From JANWHF01 sp036276235 (lineage in GTDB: Bacteria > Planctomycetota > Phycisphaerae > Tepidisphaerales > Tepidisphaeraceae), in NCBI GenBank assembly GCA_036276235.1, contig DATBDZ010000087.1, positions 1 through 13,736 on the forward strand: DNA of 13,736 nt. The letters are read 5' to 3'. The notes beneath the pieces were generated by a model that did not search any database, was not told the origin of the DNA, and saw only the letters and a program-made list of their open reading frames with translations. Every line of letters begins with the position of its first letter. Positions within the stretch are counted from its first letter, which is position 1. A program made the position numbers and the translations under genes. Positions 1 to 5,480 of this stretch are shown piece after piece.

Positions 1-111
1 TGCTTCGTGGCGCACTGGATCACGCGCACGGTGAGACGCCAACACGTAGCGGTAGTAGAACTGACGTTGACACTTCCGCAGGTAGCGGTGCGCTGTCAAT
101 GAGATCGTCAT
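1..111 (-). CDS. partial CDS, N-terminus of an unidentified protein coupled to the XRE regulator (runs off the left edge)
   Basis: Reading the minus strand from the ATG at 111 gives 37 codons without a stop to the window edge. The start overlaps the stop of the XRE gene as ATGA, the usual sign of translational coupling, which is the main reason to accept it. The N-terminus is basic and aromatic (HRYLRKCQRQFYYRYVLAS, residues 8-26). It loosely resembles the arm-type DNA-binding start of tyrosine recombinases, where a YLxRRxxxYYxRxxVP pattern is common, but 37 residues cannot establish this. What is seen is an open frame and the overlap; cotranscription with the regulator is inferred; the function is unknown. 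No other frame here has comparable start context. Confidence 0.5.
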   Translation of the reverse strand, partial: MTISLTAHRYLRKCQRQFYYRYVLASHRARDPVRHEA

Positions 112-476
112 TGGGCACCGCCTTTGTCTCCCTTCGTTCGACCCTTCGAGTGCCGCCGTTCCAGCAAATGGAGCATCGCTTCCCAGTCCTCTGGGGAGGC
201 AACCTGCGTAGCCCGCTGGATGAAGCGACGGGCGGCCGGCATCGTTACTGAGTCCAATTCAGGTGGGAGTTTATCCGCGATCTTCAGCAATTCGATAGGA
301 TCGGCGTCTAGTGCTGATGCAATTGCCCGAATAGTTTCCACCGACGGAGTATGCGGCAAACGTCCGTTCTCAATCTTCGACAGGTAACTAAAGTCAACGT
401 CGATCTGCACGGCTAGATCGCGCAACGTCAGTCCGCATGCCTTTCTTAGCTCCCGGAGACGATGACCGAATGTCAT
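108..476 (-). CDS. XRE/Cro-C1-type helix-turn-helix transcriptional regulator
   Basis: A 122-residue DNA-binding protein. Residues 5-66 form an HTH_3-type domain: RLRELRKACGLTLRDLA, then the recognition helix segment SYLSKIENGR (30-39), then SVETIRAIASALDADPIELL, the usual last helices. The tail (about 79-110) is predicted helical and ends in a charged stretch, with no second recognisable domain. The frame is open upstream to 665, but the ATG at 476 is chosen because AAAGG lies just upstream and the HTH begins at once; an ATG at 491 lacks such a site. The stop overlaps the start of the next minus-strand gene (ATGA). SYLSKIENGR-type regulators often control their own operon, and a palindrome overlaps the predicted -35 element. 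The family is secure; the regulated genes are inferred. Confidence 0.9.
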   Translation of the reverse strand: MTFGHRLRELRKACGLTLRDLAVQIDVDFSYLSKIENGRLPHTPSVETIRAIASALDADPIELLKIADKLPPELDSVTMPAARRFIQRATQVASPEDWEAMLHLLERRHSKGRTKGDKGGAQ

Positions 477-497
477 ATCCTTACCTTTCATCGGCAG

Positions 498-527
498 ATT
501 ATTGCTTATTGTTGAGTTGAAGTCAAC
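498..527 (-). promoter_or_regulatory. predicted sigma70-type promoter and operator-like palindrome of the XRE gene
   Basis: On the minus strand TTGACT (526-521) and AATAAT (503-498) are separated by 17 bases, a good sigma70 arrangement 22 bases upstream of the start at 476. The -35 box lies inside the inverted repeat GTTGA-AG-TCAAC (516-527, plus-strand reading), and a third GTTGA unit (511-515) adjoins it. An XRE protein bound there would occlude RNA polymerase, so autorepression is a reasonable inference. Confidence 0.5.
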
Positions 528-844
528 ACCCATTTTAGATGTGAGGAGGATTCTGTTCGACCAGGGCACACCTGGAAGAGAAAAGGGGATATGGGGGGGC
601 CGCGATTTGTCAAAATATAGCTTGACAACCGATGTGTTACGGGGTGGAATGCATCGGATACGCAATAACGAGAAAGGAGGCGCGCAAGCGGAGGCGGGGA
701 AGGGGCTTACAAAACTTCTAACGCAATGATTAGATAAACGACGAGTGCTCGGCGCGCCGCATTTTTATACAAAAGCGCAACACGAATTTCGAAGGCGGAA
801 AGCCGGTCGGTTTTATTTGGCGCTGGACGCGATTGTTACGCTCG
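528..844. other. gene-free stretch between the XRE promoter and the QueC-like gene
   Basis: I see no convincing gene here. It holds a 7-bp inverted repeat TTGTCAA-N8-TTGACAA (607-628), whose TTGAC/GTCAA units echo the palindrome at the XRE promoter. It also holds a strong Shine-Dalgarno-like AGAAAGGAGG (671-680) with no start codon at usable distance. Several short A/T tracts occur near 767-777 and 810-820. No terminator with a clear stem and T-run was found. Confidence 0.4.
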
Positions 845-1504
845 CTAAATCTTCCTCACCACCCGCAACGGATCTGGCTTTCCGGCTTGCTGGAAGGCGG
901 CTTCGCGGGCGCGGCAGCCTCGGCAGGCCCAGCAGGGGTCGCCGCTTTCTTCCATGCAGCTCCAGGTGCGATCGAAGGGTGCCGCGACTTGATAGCCGAC
1001 GTCGATCACCTGCCACGGCTCCAGTTCCAAGAGCGGCCCGACCAGCTCCACATCCCCCATGTTGCACGGCATCTGGATCATCTCGTTCCAGATCTGCACA
1101 TACTCGGTGGCCTGCGCGAGCTCATCGCCATCCGGGCCGACGCGCAAGCCGAAGTAGACGGCGGCGGCCTGATAGTGGGCGGCGTAGCGCACGCCTGCCG
1201 CCACCAGTGGCAGCAGCTCGAGCATCTGTGGGCCCAGCGGCGCCGGGTGGCGCGGGTCGGCGGATGCCGCCTGCTGGGCGGCGGCGGTGGACACCGAGCT
1301 AAAAAACGGCATCGGCAGCGAATGCTCGCGGTACGGCTTGAAGTGGGCGACCTGCTGATCGTAAGCCGCCCGCGCCCGCGCCGCCGCCGGATGCGGAATC
1401 TCGGCGTGGATGAGGATCGGCCGATACTTCTGCGCCGCCATCGCCGACACAACCGCCGAGTTCACGCTTCCGTTGCTGAGGATGATTGCGAGGTCTTTGG
1501 CCAT
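845..1504 (-). CDS. QueC-like (7-cyano-7-deazaguanine synthase family) protein with altered PP-loop
   Basis: A 219-residue cytoplasmic protein. The strongest evidence is the C-terminal zinc site of the QueC family: Cys183, Cys191, Cys194 and Cys197 (C-x7-C-x2-C-x2-C), then CRAREAAFQQAG and KPDPL, as in QueC where this loop closes on the substrate. The N-terminus has the beta-strand/loop layout of PP-loop ATP pyrophosphatases. However, the ATP-binding signature SGGxDS is replaced by SNGSVNS (residues 10-16), losing the Asp and one Gly. True QueC converts 7-carboxy-7-deazaguanine to preQ0 in queuosine synthesis using ATP. Whether this protein still does so is doubtful, and no queD, queE or queF lies nearby. 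It is on the same strand as, and 105 bp downstream of, the dehydrogenase gene, with repeats between them. No good ribosome site precedes the ATG. Fold confident, activity open. Confidence 0.75.
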   Translation of the reverse strand: MAKDLAIILSNGSVNSAVVSAMAAQKYRPILIHAEIPHPAAARARAAYDQQVAHFKPYREHSLPMPFFSSVSTAAAQQAASADPRHPAPLGPQMLELLPLVAAGVRYAAHYQAAAVYFGLRVGPDGDELAQATEYVQIWNEMIQMPCNMGDVELVGPLLELEPWQVIDVGYQVAAPFDRTWSCMEESGDPCWACRGCRAREAAFQQAGKPDPLRVVRKI

Positions 1505-1508
1505 ATTT

Positions 1509-1544
1509 AGCAGTAGACAGAAGTCAGAAGGCAGTAGTCAGAAC
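1509..1544. repeat. interspersed repeat, family C (AGTAGTCAGAAGG type)
   Basis: Tandem-like purine-rich units GCAGTAGACAGAAGTCAGAA and GGCAGTAGTCAGAA lie directly upstream of the QueC-like start. The same words recur at 2629-2684 and, as the complement, at 2705-2804. It is noncoding and its function is unknown. Confidence 0.7.
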
Positions 1545-1559
1545 ATGCCGCCTTGCTTT

Positions 1560-1587
1560 CCCTTCGTGCCTTCGTGCCTCCGTGCCT
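1560..1587. repeat. interspersed repeat, family B (CCTCCGTG type), short copy
   Basis: The sequence reads CTTCGTGC-CTTCGTGC-CTCCGTGC, an 8-base period. It is a degenerate relative of the CACGGAGR repeats at 4205-4239 and 4347-4381. It sits between the dehydrogenase stop and the family C repeat. Confidence 0.6.
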
Positions 1588-1609
1588 ATATCGTTCTGCC
1601 GCGTGCCAC

Positions 1610-2566
1610 TCATTCCACAGATAAAATCACTTTCAAAACTCCCGGTCTTCCGGCGAGGTCCATCGCTTCAAGGCCCTGATCGAGCTTCATTCGGCGATGA
1701 ATCAGGCTGGCGACGTCGATCCGTTTTTCCGCCAGCGCGCTGATCGCCTCGCGGAATGGGCCGCAGCGGCTGCCGATGATGTTGATCTCGTCGATCACCA
1801 CCGGCGCAAGATTCATCGCCTTTCCGGTGGCCACAGTGCTTTTGAGCACGATCGTCCCGCGCGGGCGGACCATCTGCATCGCCAGCTCAAGGCCGGCGGC
1901 CCTGCCGGTGCAATCGACGACGACATCCTGATCGTGCCGCGGGTTGATATCCGCCAATGGCCGCGAGCGGATCGACCACTTTTCGCAGAGCGCCAATTTC
2001 TCCGGATGCTTCCCGATGACCCGCACCGCGCATCCTGCATCCCGCAACACTTGCGCGACAAGCAGCCCAAGCCGCCCATCGCCCAGCACCGTTACAAACT
2101 TGCGGCTATCGATCTGCACCTGCTTAAGCACCTGAAACGCCGCCGCCAGGGGCTCGACGAACACTGCCGCGTCATCATCCACATTTTTCGGAAGGACGTG
2201 CAGATTGATCGCCGGCAGGCGGATGAATTCGGCAAACGCGCCGTCACGATTCAAAATTCCCAGGACCGTGCGATTGCGGCAATGCGCGCCGAGTCCTGAA
2301 AGACACAGATCGCATCGCCCGCAAACGACATTGATTTCCCCGCAGACGCGCTGGCCGACAAGGTTTTTATCAGCCGATTGCACGACTTCGCCGACGAATT
2401 CGTGGCCGAGCACGCCGTGGAATCCCATGTACCCTTTGACAATTTCCAGATCGGTAGCGCAAATGCCCGCCTGGCGGACGCGGATGAGCGTGTCGCCGCT
2501 CGATGCCGCCGGCTCCGGATGGCGCGGCTGAAAGGTCAGCGATTTATCAAAAACCAAAGCTCGCAT
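1610..2566 (-). CDS. zinc-dependent alcohol dehydrogenase, MDR superfamily
   Basis: A 318-residue cytoplasmic oxidoreductase, a length typical of shorter medium-chain dehydrogenases. The N-terminal GroES-like domain carries the catalytic zinc site GICATDLE with Cys36, then GHEFVGEV with His55 and Glu56. It is followed by the structural zinc knuckle Cys82-x2-Cys85-x2-Cys88-x7-Cys96. The Rossmann domain has VTVLGDGRLGLLVAQ (GxGxxG at 162-167) for NAD(P). The start MRALVF at 2566 matches the usual family N-terminus; the frame stays open to a TTG at 2617, but those 17 extra basic residues fall outside the fold. The substrate cannot be read from sequence; polyols, sugars or simple alcohols are all possible. 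It may be cotranscribed with the QueC-like gene downstream, although 105 bp of repeats separate them. Confidence 0.9.
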   Translation of the reverse strand: MRALVFDKSLTFQPRHPEPAASSGDTLIRVRQAGICATDLEIVKGYMGFHGVLGHEFVGEVVQSADKNLVGQRVCGEINVVCGRCDLCLSGLGAHCRNRTVLGILNRDGAFAEFIRLPAINLHVLPKNVDDDAAVFVEPLAAAFQVLKQVQIDSRKFVTVLGDGRLGLLVAQVLRDAGCAVRVIGKHPEKLALCEKWSIRSRPLADINPRHDQDVVVDCTGRAAGLELAMQMVRPRGTIVLKSTVATGKAMNLAPVVIDEINIIGSRCGPFREAISALAEKRIDVASLIHRRMKLDQGLEAMDLAGRPGVLKVILSVE

Positions 2567-2628
2567 GAATCGTCGATCCGTCCGCCGGATCGTCGGTCGT
2601 TTGATGGGGCGAGTCAAGGTATGCTAAT

Positions 2629-2684
2629 GAGTAGTCAGAAGGAATGAGTAGGCAGTAGTCAGAAGCAGAAGGCAATAGGCAGGA
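2629..2684. repeat. interspersed repeat, family C, purine-rich copy
   Basis: AGTAGTCAGAAG words occur twice with intervening GAGTAGGCAG and GGCAATAGGCAG. Bases 2646-2662 are complementary, with two mismatches, to 2711-2727, and similarly to 2761-2777. The segment can therefore fold back onto the tandem repeat to its right. Confidence 0.7.
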
Positions 2685-2704
2685 AAAACCCGAGGTCCAT
2701 TGGT

Positions 2705-2804
2705 ATTTATCTGACTACTGCCCACTTATTCCCTCTGCCTACTTATTCCGAAGCATTTATCTGACTACTGGCTACTTATTCCCTCTGCCTACTTATTCGA
2801 CAGG
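2705..2804. repeat. 50-bp tandem duplication of family C repeat upstream of ybaB
   Basis: Two 50-bp units (2705-2754 and 2755-2804) begin with ATTTATCTGACTACTG and match at 42 of the first 44 positions. Each contains CACTTATTCC or CTACTTATTCC words twice. The second unit ends in the ribosome-binding site of ybaB (AGGAG, 2802-2806). The units are inverted relative to 2629-2684, so a long hairpin or cruciform is possible in the divergent region between the dehydrogenase and ybaB genes. Confidence 0.8.
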
Positions 2805-2810
2805 AGCCCC

Positions 2811-3149
2811 ATGTTCGACGCCCTTAAAAACCTCGGCAACCTTCCCTCCCTGATGGCCAAGGCCAAGGAAATGCGCGAGAAGATGCAGACGATGCAGGAA
2901 GAGCTGGCCCGCAAACAAATCACCGCCGACGCCGGCGGCGGAATGGTGGAGGCGACCGTCAATGGCCGCCTGGAGCTGATCCGAATCCGCATCGATCGCC
3001 AGCGCGTGAACACCGGCGATGTCGAGATGCTCGAGGATCTCATCGTTGCCGCGGTGAATGCCGCCCAGGTCAAGGCGGGCCAGATGATGCAGGATGAGAT
3101 GCAGAAAGTGACCAGCGACCTGGGCCTGCCGCCGGGCATGATGCCGTAA
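2811..3149 (+). CDS. ybaB: YbaB/EbfC family nucleoid-associated DNA-binding protein
   Basis: A protein of 112 residues, the normal size of the family. YbaB/EbfC proteins are small homodimers that bind DNA and bridge or coat the nucleoid. Recognisable features are the N-terminal amphipathic helix MFDALKNLGNLPSLMAKAKE with a following MREKMQTMQEELARKQ coiled segment (about 20-36). The beta core GGGMVEATVNGRLELIRIRID (about 43-63) follows, and then the EDLIVAAVNAAQVKA helix. The Gly/Met-rich tail LGLPPGMMP is also typical. AGGAG lies six bases before the ATG. In many bacteria ybaB follows dnaX and precedes recR; neither is next to it here, so it stands alone behind the family C repeats. The assignment is secure. 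Confidence 0.95.
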   Translation: MFDALKNLGNLPSLMAKAKEMREKMQTMQEELARKQITADAGGGMVEATVNGRLELIRIRIDRQRVNTGDVEMLEDLIVAAVNAAQVKAGQMMQDEMQKVTSDLGLPPGMMP

Positions 3150-3199
3150 ACGCCGCTGATCGCTCCCCTGTAGATTCAGTGGAACTAACCAAGGGACAA

Positions 3200-4189
3200 A
3201 TGAATCGTTCATTGAAACGTGTGCATCGCACGGTGGGCGGCGCTTTGGCTCCCTCCCTCGGTACTCCGGGCTGGGGTGGGGGTTGTGTAGAAGGTGCGCC
3301 GCTTGCGCGAACCCCCTCCCTAACCCTCCCCCGGAATACCGGGGGAGGGGATCAGAGTGCGCCTTTCAAGCTTGTGAGCGCTCTTGTGATGTTGTCGCTG
3401 CTCATGCTGCCATTTCTGCTGGGGGCTGACGCGCTGTCCGCCGCTCCCACGCCGCTCGTTCATGTTCACGCTCACAATGATTACGAGCACGCGCATCCCT
3501 TCTTCGATGCCGCCGAGTGCGGGTTTTGCAGCTTTGAGGCGGATATTCATCTGGTCGATGGGAAGCTTCCCGTCGCCCATAGCCGCGCCGCGGTGAAGCC
3601 CGAGAAGACGCTCCAATCGCTCTATCTCGATCCGATGAAGAAACAGATTGAAGCCAACGGCGGCCGCCTTTATCCCAAAGGCCCGACCGTGTGGCTGCTG
3701 ATCGATGTGAAGGGAGACGCCAGCGAAATCTATACGGCCCTGCGGCCGGTGCTGAAGGAATATTCGCCGCTGCTGACGACGTGGCGCGATGGCAAGAAAG
3801 TGCAGGAAGGCGCGATCACCATCGTCATCTCCGGCAACCGCGACCGAGCGGCAATCACCGCCGAGACAACCCGCTACTGCGGCTACGATGGCCTGCTCGA
3901 CGATCTGGATAAAAACCCGCCGGCCGACCTTGTCCCCTGGATCAGCGAGCAATGGACCAAGCTTTTCAAATGGAACGGAAAAGGCCCGATCCCCGATGCC
4001 GAGCGGCAAAAGCTCAAAGACATCGTCGCAAAAGCGCACGAGCAACACCGACTCGTCCGTTTCTGGGGCGCGCCTGACTTCCCCGATTTCTGGAAAGAGC
4101 TCCGCGACGACGGCGTCGATCTGCTGAACACAGATAACCTCAAACAGTGCCGCGATTTCCTGCTCAAGGAAGGAAAAGAAGCGCCTTGA
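3200..4189 (+). CDS. secreted PI-PLC/GDPD-superfamily phosphodiesterase-like protein
   Basis: 329 residues from the ATG at 3200. The TIM-barrel start HAHNDYEHAHPFFDA (90-104), EADIHLVDG (114-122) and the AHS following it (126-128) are the catalytic His/Asp/Glu signature of the uncharacterised PI-PLC/glycerophosphodiester phosphodiesterase group. LLIDVKG (167-172) and the closing GVDLLNTDNL (305-314) fit the barrel end. Such proteins cleave phosphodiesters of lipids or related molecules; the substrate is unknown. A hydrophobic export segment (about 57-82, ending ALSA) implies secretion. Residues 16-50 are encoded by a repeat element (3251-3350), giving an abnormally long n-region. AAGGGA precedes ATG 3200, which is why I prefer it to the GTG at 3179; a GTG at 3374 without a ribosome site is a third possibility. 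Confidence 0.8.
   Translation: MNRSLKRVHRTVGGALAPSLGTPGWGGGCVEGAPLARTPSLTLPRNTGGGDQSAPFKLVSALVMLSLLMLPFLLGADALSAAPTPLVHVHAHNDYEHAHPFFDAAECGFCSFEADIHLVDGKLPVAHSRAAVKPEKTLQSLYLDPMKKQIEANGGRLYPKGPTVWLLIDVKGDASEIYTALRPVLKEYSPLLTTWRDGKKVQEGAITIVISGNRDRAAITAETTRYCGYDGLLDDLDKNPPADLVPWISEQWTKLFKWNGKGPIPDAERQKLKDIVAKAHEQHRLVRFWGAPDFPDFWKELRDDGVDLLNTDNLKQCRDFLLKEGKEAP
3251..3350 (+). repeat. hairpin/G-quadruplex repeat element (family A), copy 1, inside the 5' end of the phosphodiesterase gene
   Basis: The left end (CTCGG-TACT-CCGGG) is partly degenerate. The core TTGTGTAGAA...GCGCCGCTTGCGCGAA matches copy 2. The right end is a perfect 11-bp hairpin CCCTCCCCCGG-AATA-CCGGGGGAGGG split as 3324-3334 and 3339-3349. 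On the minus strand 3312-3332 reads G5-A-G3-TTA-G3-A-G5, a four-tract G-quadruplex pattern. The copy is open in the gene's reading frame. Confidence 0.85.
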
Positions 4190-4204
4190 AGGAGAAAAAG
4201 AAGG

Positions 4205-4381
4205 ATCACCACGGAGGCACGGAGACACGGAGGCGCGCTTGGACTCCGGTGCCGCGCCGCCAATAAAGGTTGTTTATTAGCAGTTCATTTATTTTTTTTG
4301 CTCTTTGAATTTAGATCGTCATCCGCGAGATACTATTCGAATATCGAGCGCGCCTCCGTGTCTCCGTGCCTCCGTGGTGAT
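4205..4381. repeat. MITE-like structure: perfect 35-bp inverted repeat (family B) around a 107-bp AT-richer segment
   Basis: Bases 4205-4239 and 4347-4381 are exact reverse complements over 35 positions. Each arm is built of CACGGAGR units with 8-base spacing (CACGGAGG, CACGGAGA, CACGGAGG). The enclosed 107 bp (4240-4346) include the T-rich run TTCATTTATTTTTTTTGC and are clearly poorer in GC than the flanking genes. No gene fits inside. It fills most of the gap between the phosphodiesterase and hydrolase genes. It may be a small nonautonomous mobile element or a large-stem RNA or cruciform; no target-site duplication was obvious. Confidence 0.75.
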
Positions 4382-4399
4382 CTCTTTCGGAATTGCGCA

Positions 4400-4428
4400 T
4401 TGGGGCAACCGGATTGCAGAATTATACT
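4400..4428 (+). promoter_or_regulatory. predicted promoter of the alpha/beta hydrolase, probably leaderless transcript
   Basis: TTGGGG (4400-4405) and TATACT (4423-4428) are 17 bases apart. The expected transcription start (about 4435-4438) falls at or just before the ATG at 4439, and no Shine-Dalgarno sequence exists between the -10 box and the ATG. A leaderless or near-leaderless mRNA is inferred. Confidence 0.5.
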
Positions 4429-4438
4429 CACTACTTCT

Positions 4439-5233
4439 ATGCCAACCTGCACTATCAACGATGCGACGTTTCATTACGAAGAGCGTGGTAATGGCGCGGC
4501 GCTCGTCCTGCTTCATGGCTTTCCGCTTGATTCGCGGATGTGGGAGGGGCAGCTTGCAGAACTCTCCTCGCGATTTCGCGTGATCGCGCCGAATTTGCGC
4601 GGGTTCGGGAAATCGTCGCCGGCCTCGGCGTTTTCAATGGACTCGTCGGCGGATGATATTCATGCGCTGCTCGGGAAACTTAATGCGCTGCCGTGCGTTT
4701 TGGCTGGACTTTCGATGGGTGGGTATGCCGCGCTGAGTTACGTTCTTCGCTACGCCAGCGATCTGCGCGGCTTAATCCTCATCGATACGCGGGCTGAGGC
4801 GGATACGCCGCAGGGGAAGGAGAATCGCCAGAAGATGATCGAGTCGGTTCGCGCCAGCGGCTCCAAGGCGATCGCCGATCAGATGGAGCCGAAGATGCTC
4901 GCCCCTGACACGCTTTCGCATCGGCCGGAGCAAGTCCGCGCCCTGCGGCAAATCATGGAAGCCTGCCCTCCGACGACAATCGAATACGCGCTGTCGGCAA
5001 TGCGCGATCGCCCCGATCGAACGGACGATCTGACCTCGGTCAAAACTCCGACGCTCATCCTGGTCGGCGACGCCGACGCAATTACGCCGCCGGCGATGGC
5101 GCAAACCATGCACGAAAAGATCGGCGGCTCAAAGCTGGTGGTGATCCAGGGCGCAGGCCACATGTCGCCGATGGAGCAGCCGGCGCAGGTCAATCGGGCG
5201 ATACGGAATTTTGCGGAAGCATTGCCGCAATGA
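4439..5233 (+). CDS. alpha/beta fold hydrolase
   Basis: 264 residues, the usual length of the AB_hydrolase_1 family, with no signal peptide, so presumably cytoplasmic. The oxyanion motif LLHGFPLDSRMW (residues 24-35) and PNLRGFGKS (51-59) are present. The nucleophile elbow is GLSMGG with Ser92. The late catalytic acid is in GDADAITPP (Asp211 or Asp213), and the catalytic His241 lies in GAGHMSPMEQP. The complete triad argues for an active esterase, lactonase or related hydrolase; 3-oxoadipate enol-lactonase-like enzymes share this outline, but the substrate cannot be named. The frame extends upstream to 4298 through the 35-bp repeat arm. The ATG at 4439 is preferred because residues from MPTCTINDATFHYEERG match the family start and a promoter lies just before it. 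Confidence 0.92.
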   Translation: MPTCTINDATFHYEERGNGAALVLLHGFPLDSRMWEGQLAELSSRFRVIAPNLRGFGKSSPASAFSMDSSADDIHALLGKLNALPCVLAGLSMGGYAALSYVLRYASDLRGLILIDTRAEADTPQGKENRQKMIESVRASGSKAIADQMEPKMLAPDTLSHRPEQVRALRQIMEACPPTTIEYALSAMRDRPDRTDDLTSVKTPTLILVGDADAITPPAMAQTMHEKIGGSKLVVIQGAGHMSPMEQPAQVNRAIRNFAEALPQ

Positions 5234-5250
5234 GGTCGTGATAGTTTTTC

Positions 5251-5361
5251 TCCCTCCTCCGGTACTCCGGGGGAGGTCTGGGGGTGGGGGTTGTGTAGAA
5301 CAAGCGCCGCTTGCGCGAATGGCCCCCACCCTAACCCTCCCCCGGAGTACCGGAGGAGGGA
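5251..5361 (+). repeat. hairpin/G-quadruplex repeat element (family A), copy 2
   Basis: Perfect 26-bp terminal inverted repeats occupy 5251-5276 and 5336-5361. Each end is also a hairpin in its own right with a TACT/AGTA turn (CTCCGG-TACT-CCGGGG). The core reads TTGTGTAGAACAAG then CGCCGC then TTGCGCGAATGGC. The minus strand at 5323-5343 has the pattern G5-T-G3-TTA-G3-A-G5 read in plus-strand order, and the left end carries a related G-rich run (5269-5290). It lies between the hydrolase stop and the cupin lipoprotein gene. Confidence 0.9.
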
Positions 5362-5480
5362 ACGAAGCGCGGCGCCGATATTGTTACCCCGCCACCCTGG
5401 ATCCTCCGGCCGCGCTCACCCTTCCAATCCGTATCGCTCCCCCGCCGCGGGCGGTGTACGATGCCACCGGAGACTCACCG

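Noticed and set aside
502..729. Short plus-strand frame with AGAAAGGAGG inside
   Set aside because: The Shine-Dalgarno-like run has no start codon at working distance and the frame overlaps the XRE promoter; no domain or biased composition.
833..1510. 225-codon plus-strand frame
   Set aside because: It is antisense to the QueC-like gene, whose zinc-cysteine motif decides the strand.
2629..2804. Possible CRISPR-like array
   Set aside because: Units are adjacent without unique spacers, some are inverted, and no cas gene is present; this is a tandem/inverted repeat.
3320..4228. 302-codon minus-strand frame
   Set aside because: It is antisense to the phosphodiesterase gene, begins inside repeat DNA and has no recognisable motif.
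4298..4438. Upstream extension of the hydrolase frame
   Set aside because: It runs through the 35-bp repeat arm (SVSPCLRGD is repeat-encoded) and the predicted promoter; the family N-terminus begins at 4439.
5211..5480. Upstream extension of the cupin frame
   Set aside because: It overlaps the hydrolase end and reads through repeat copy 2; the lipoprotein signal starts at 5481 with a ribosome site.
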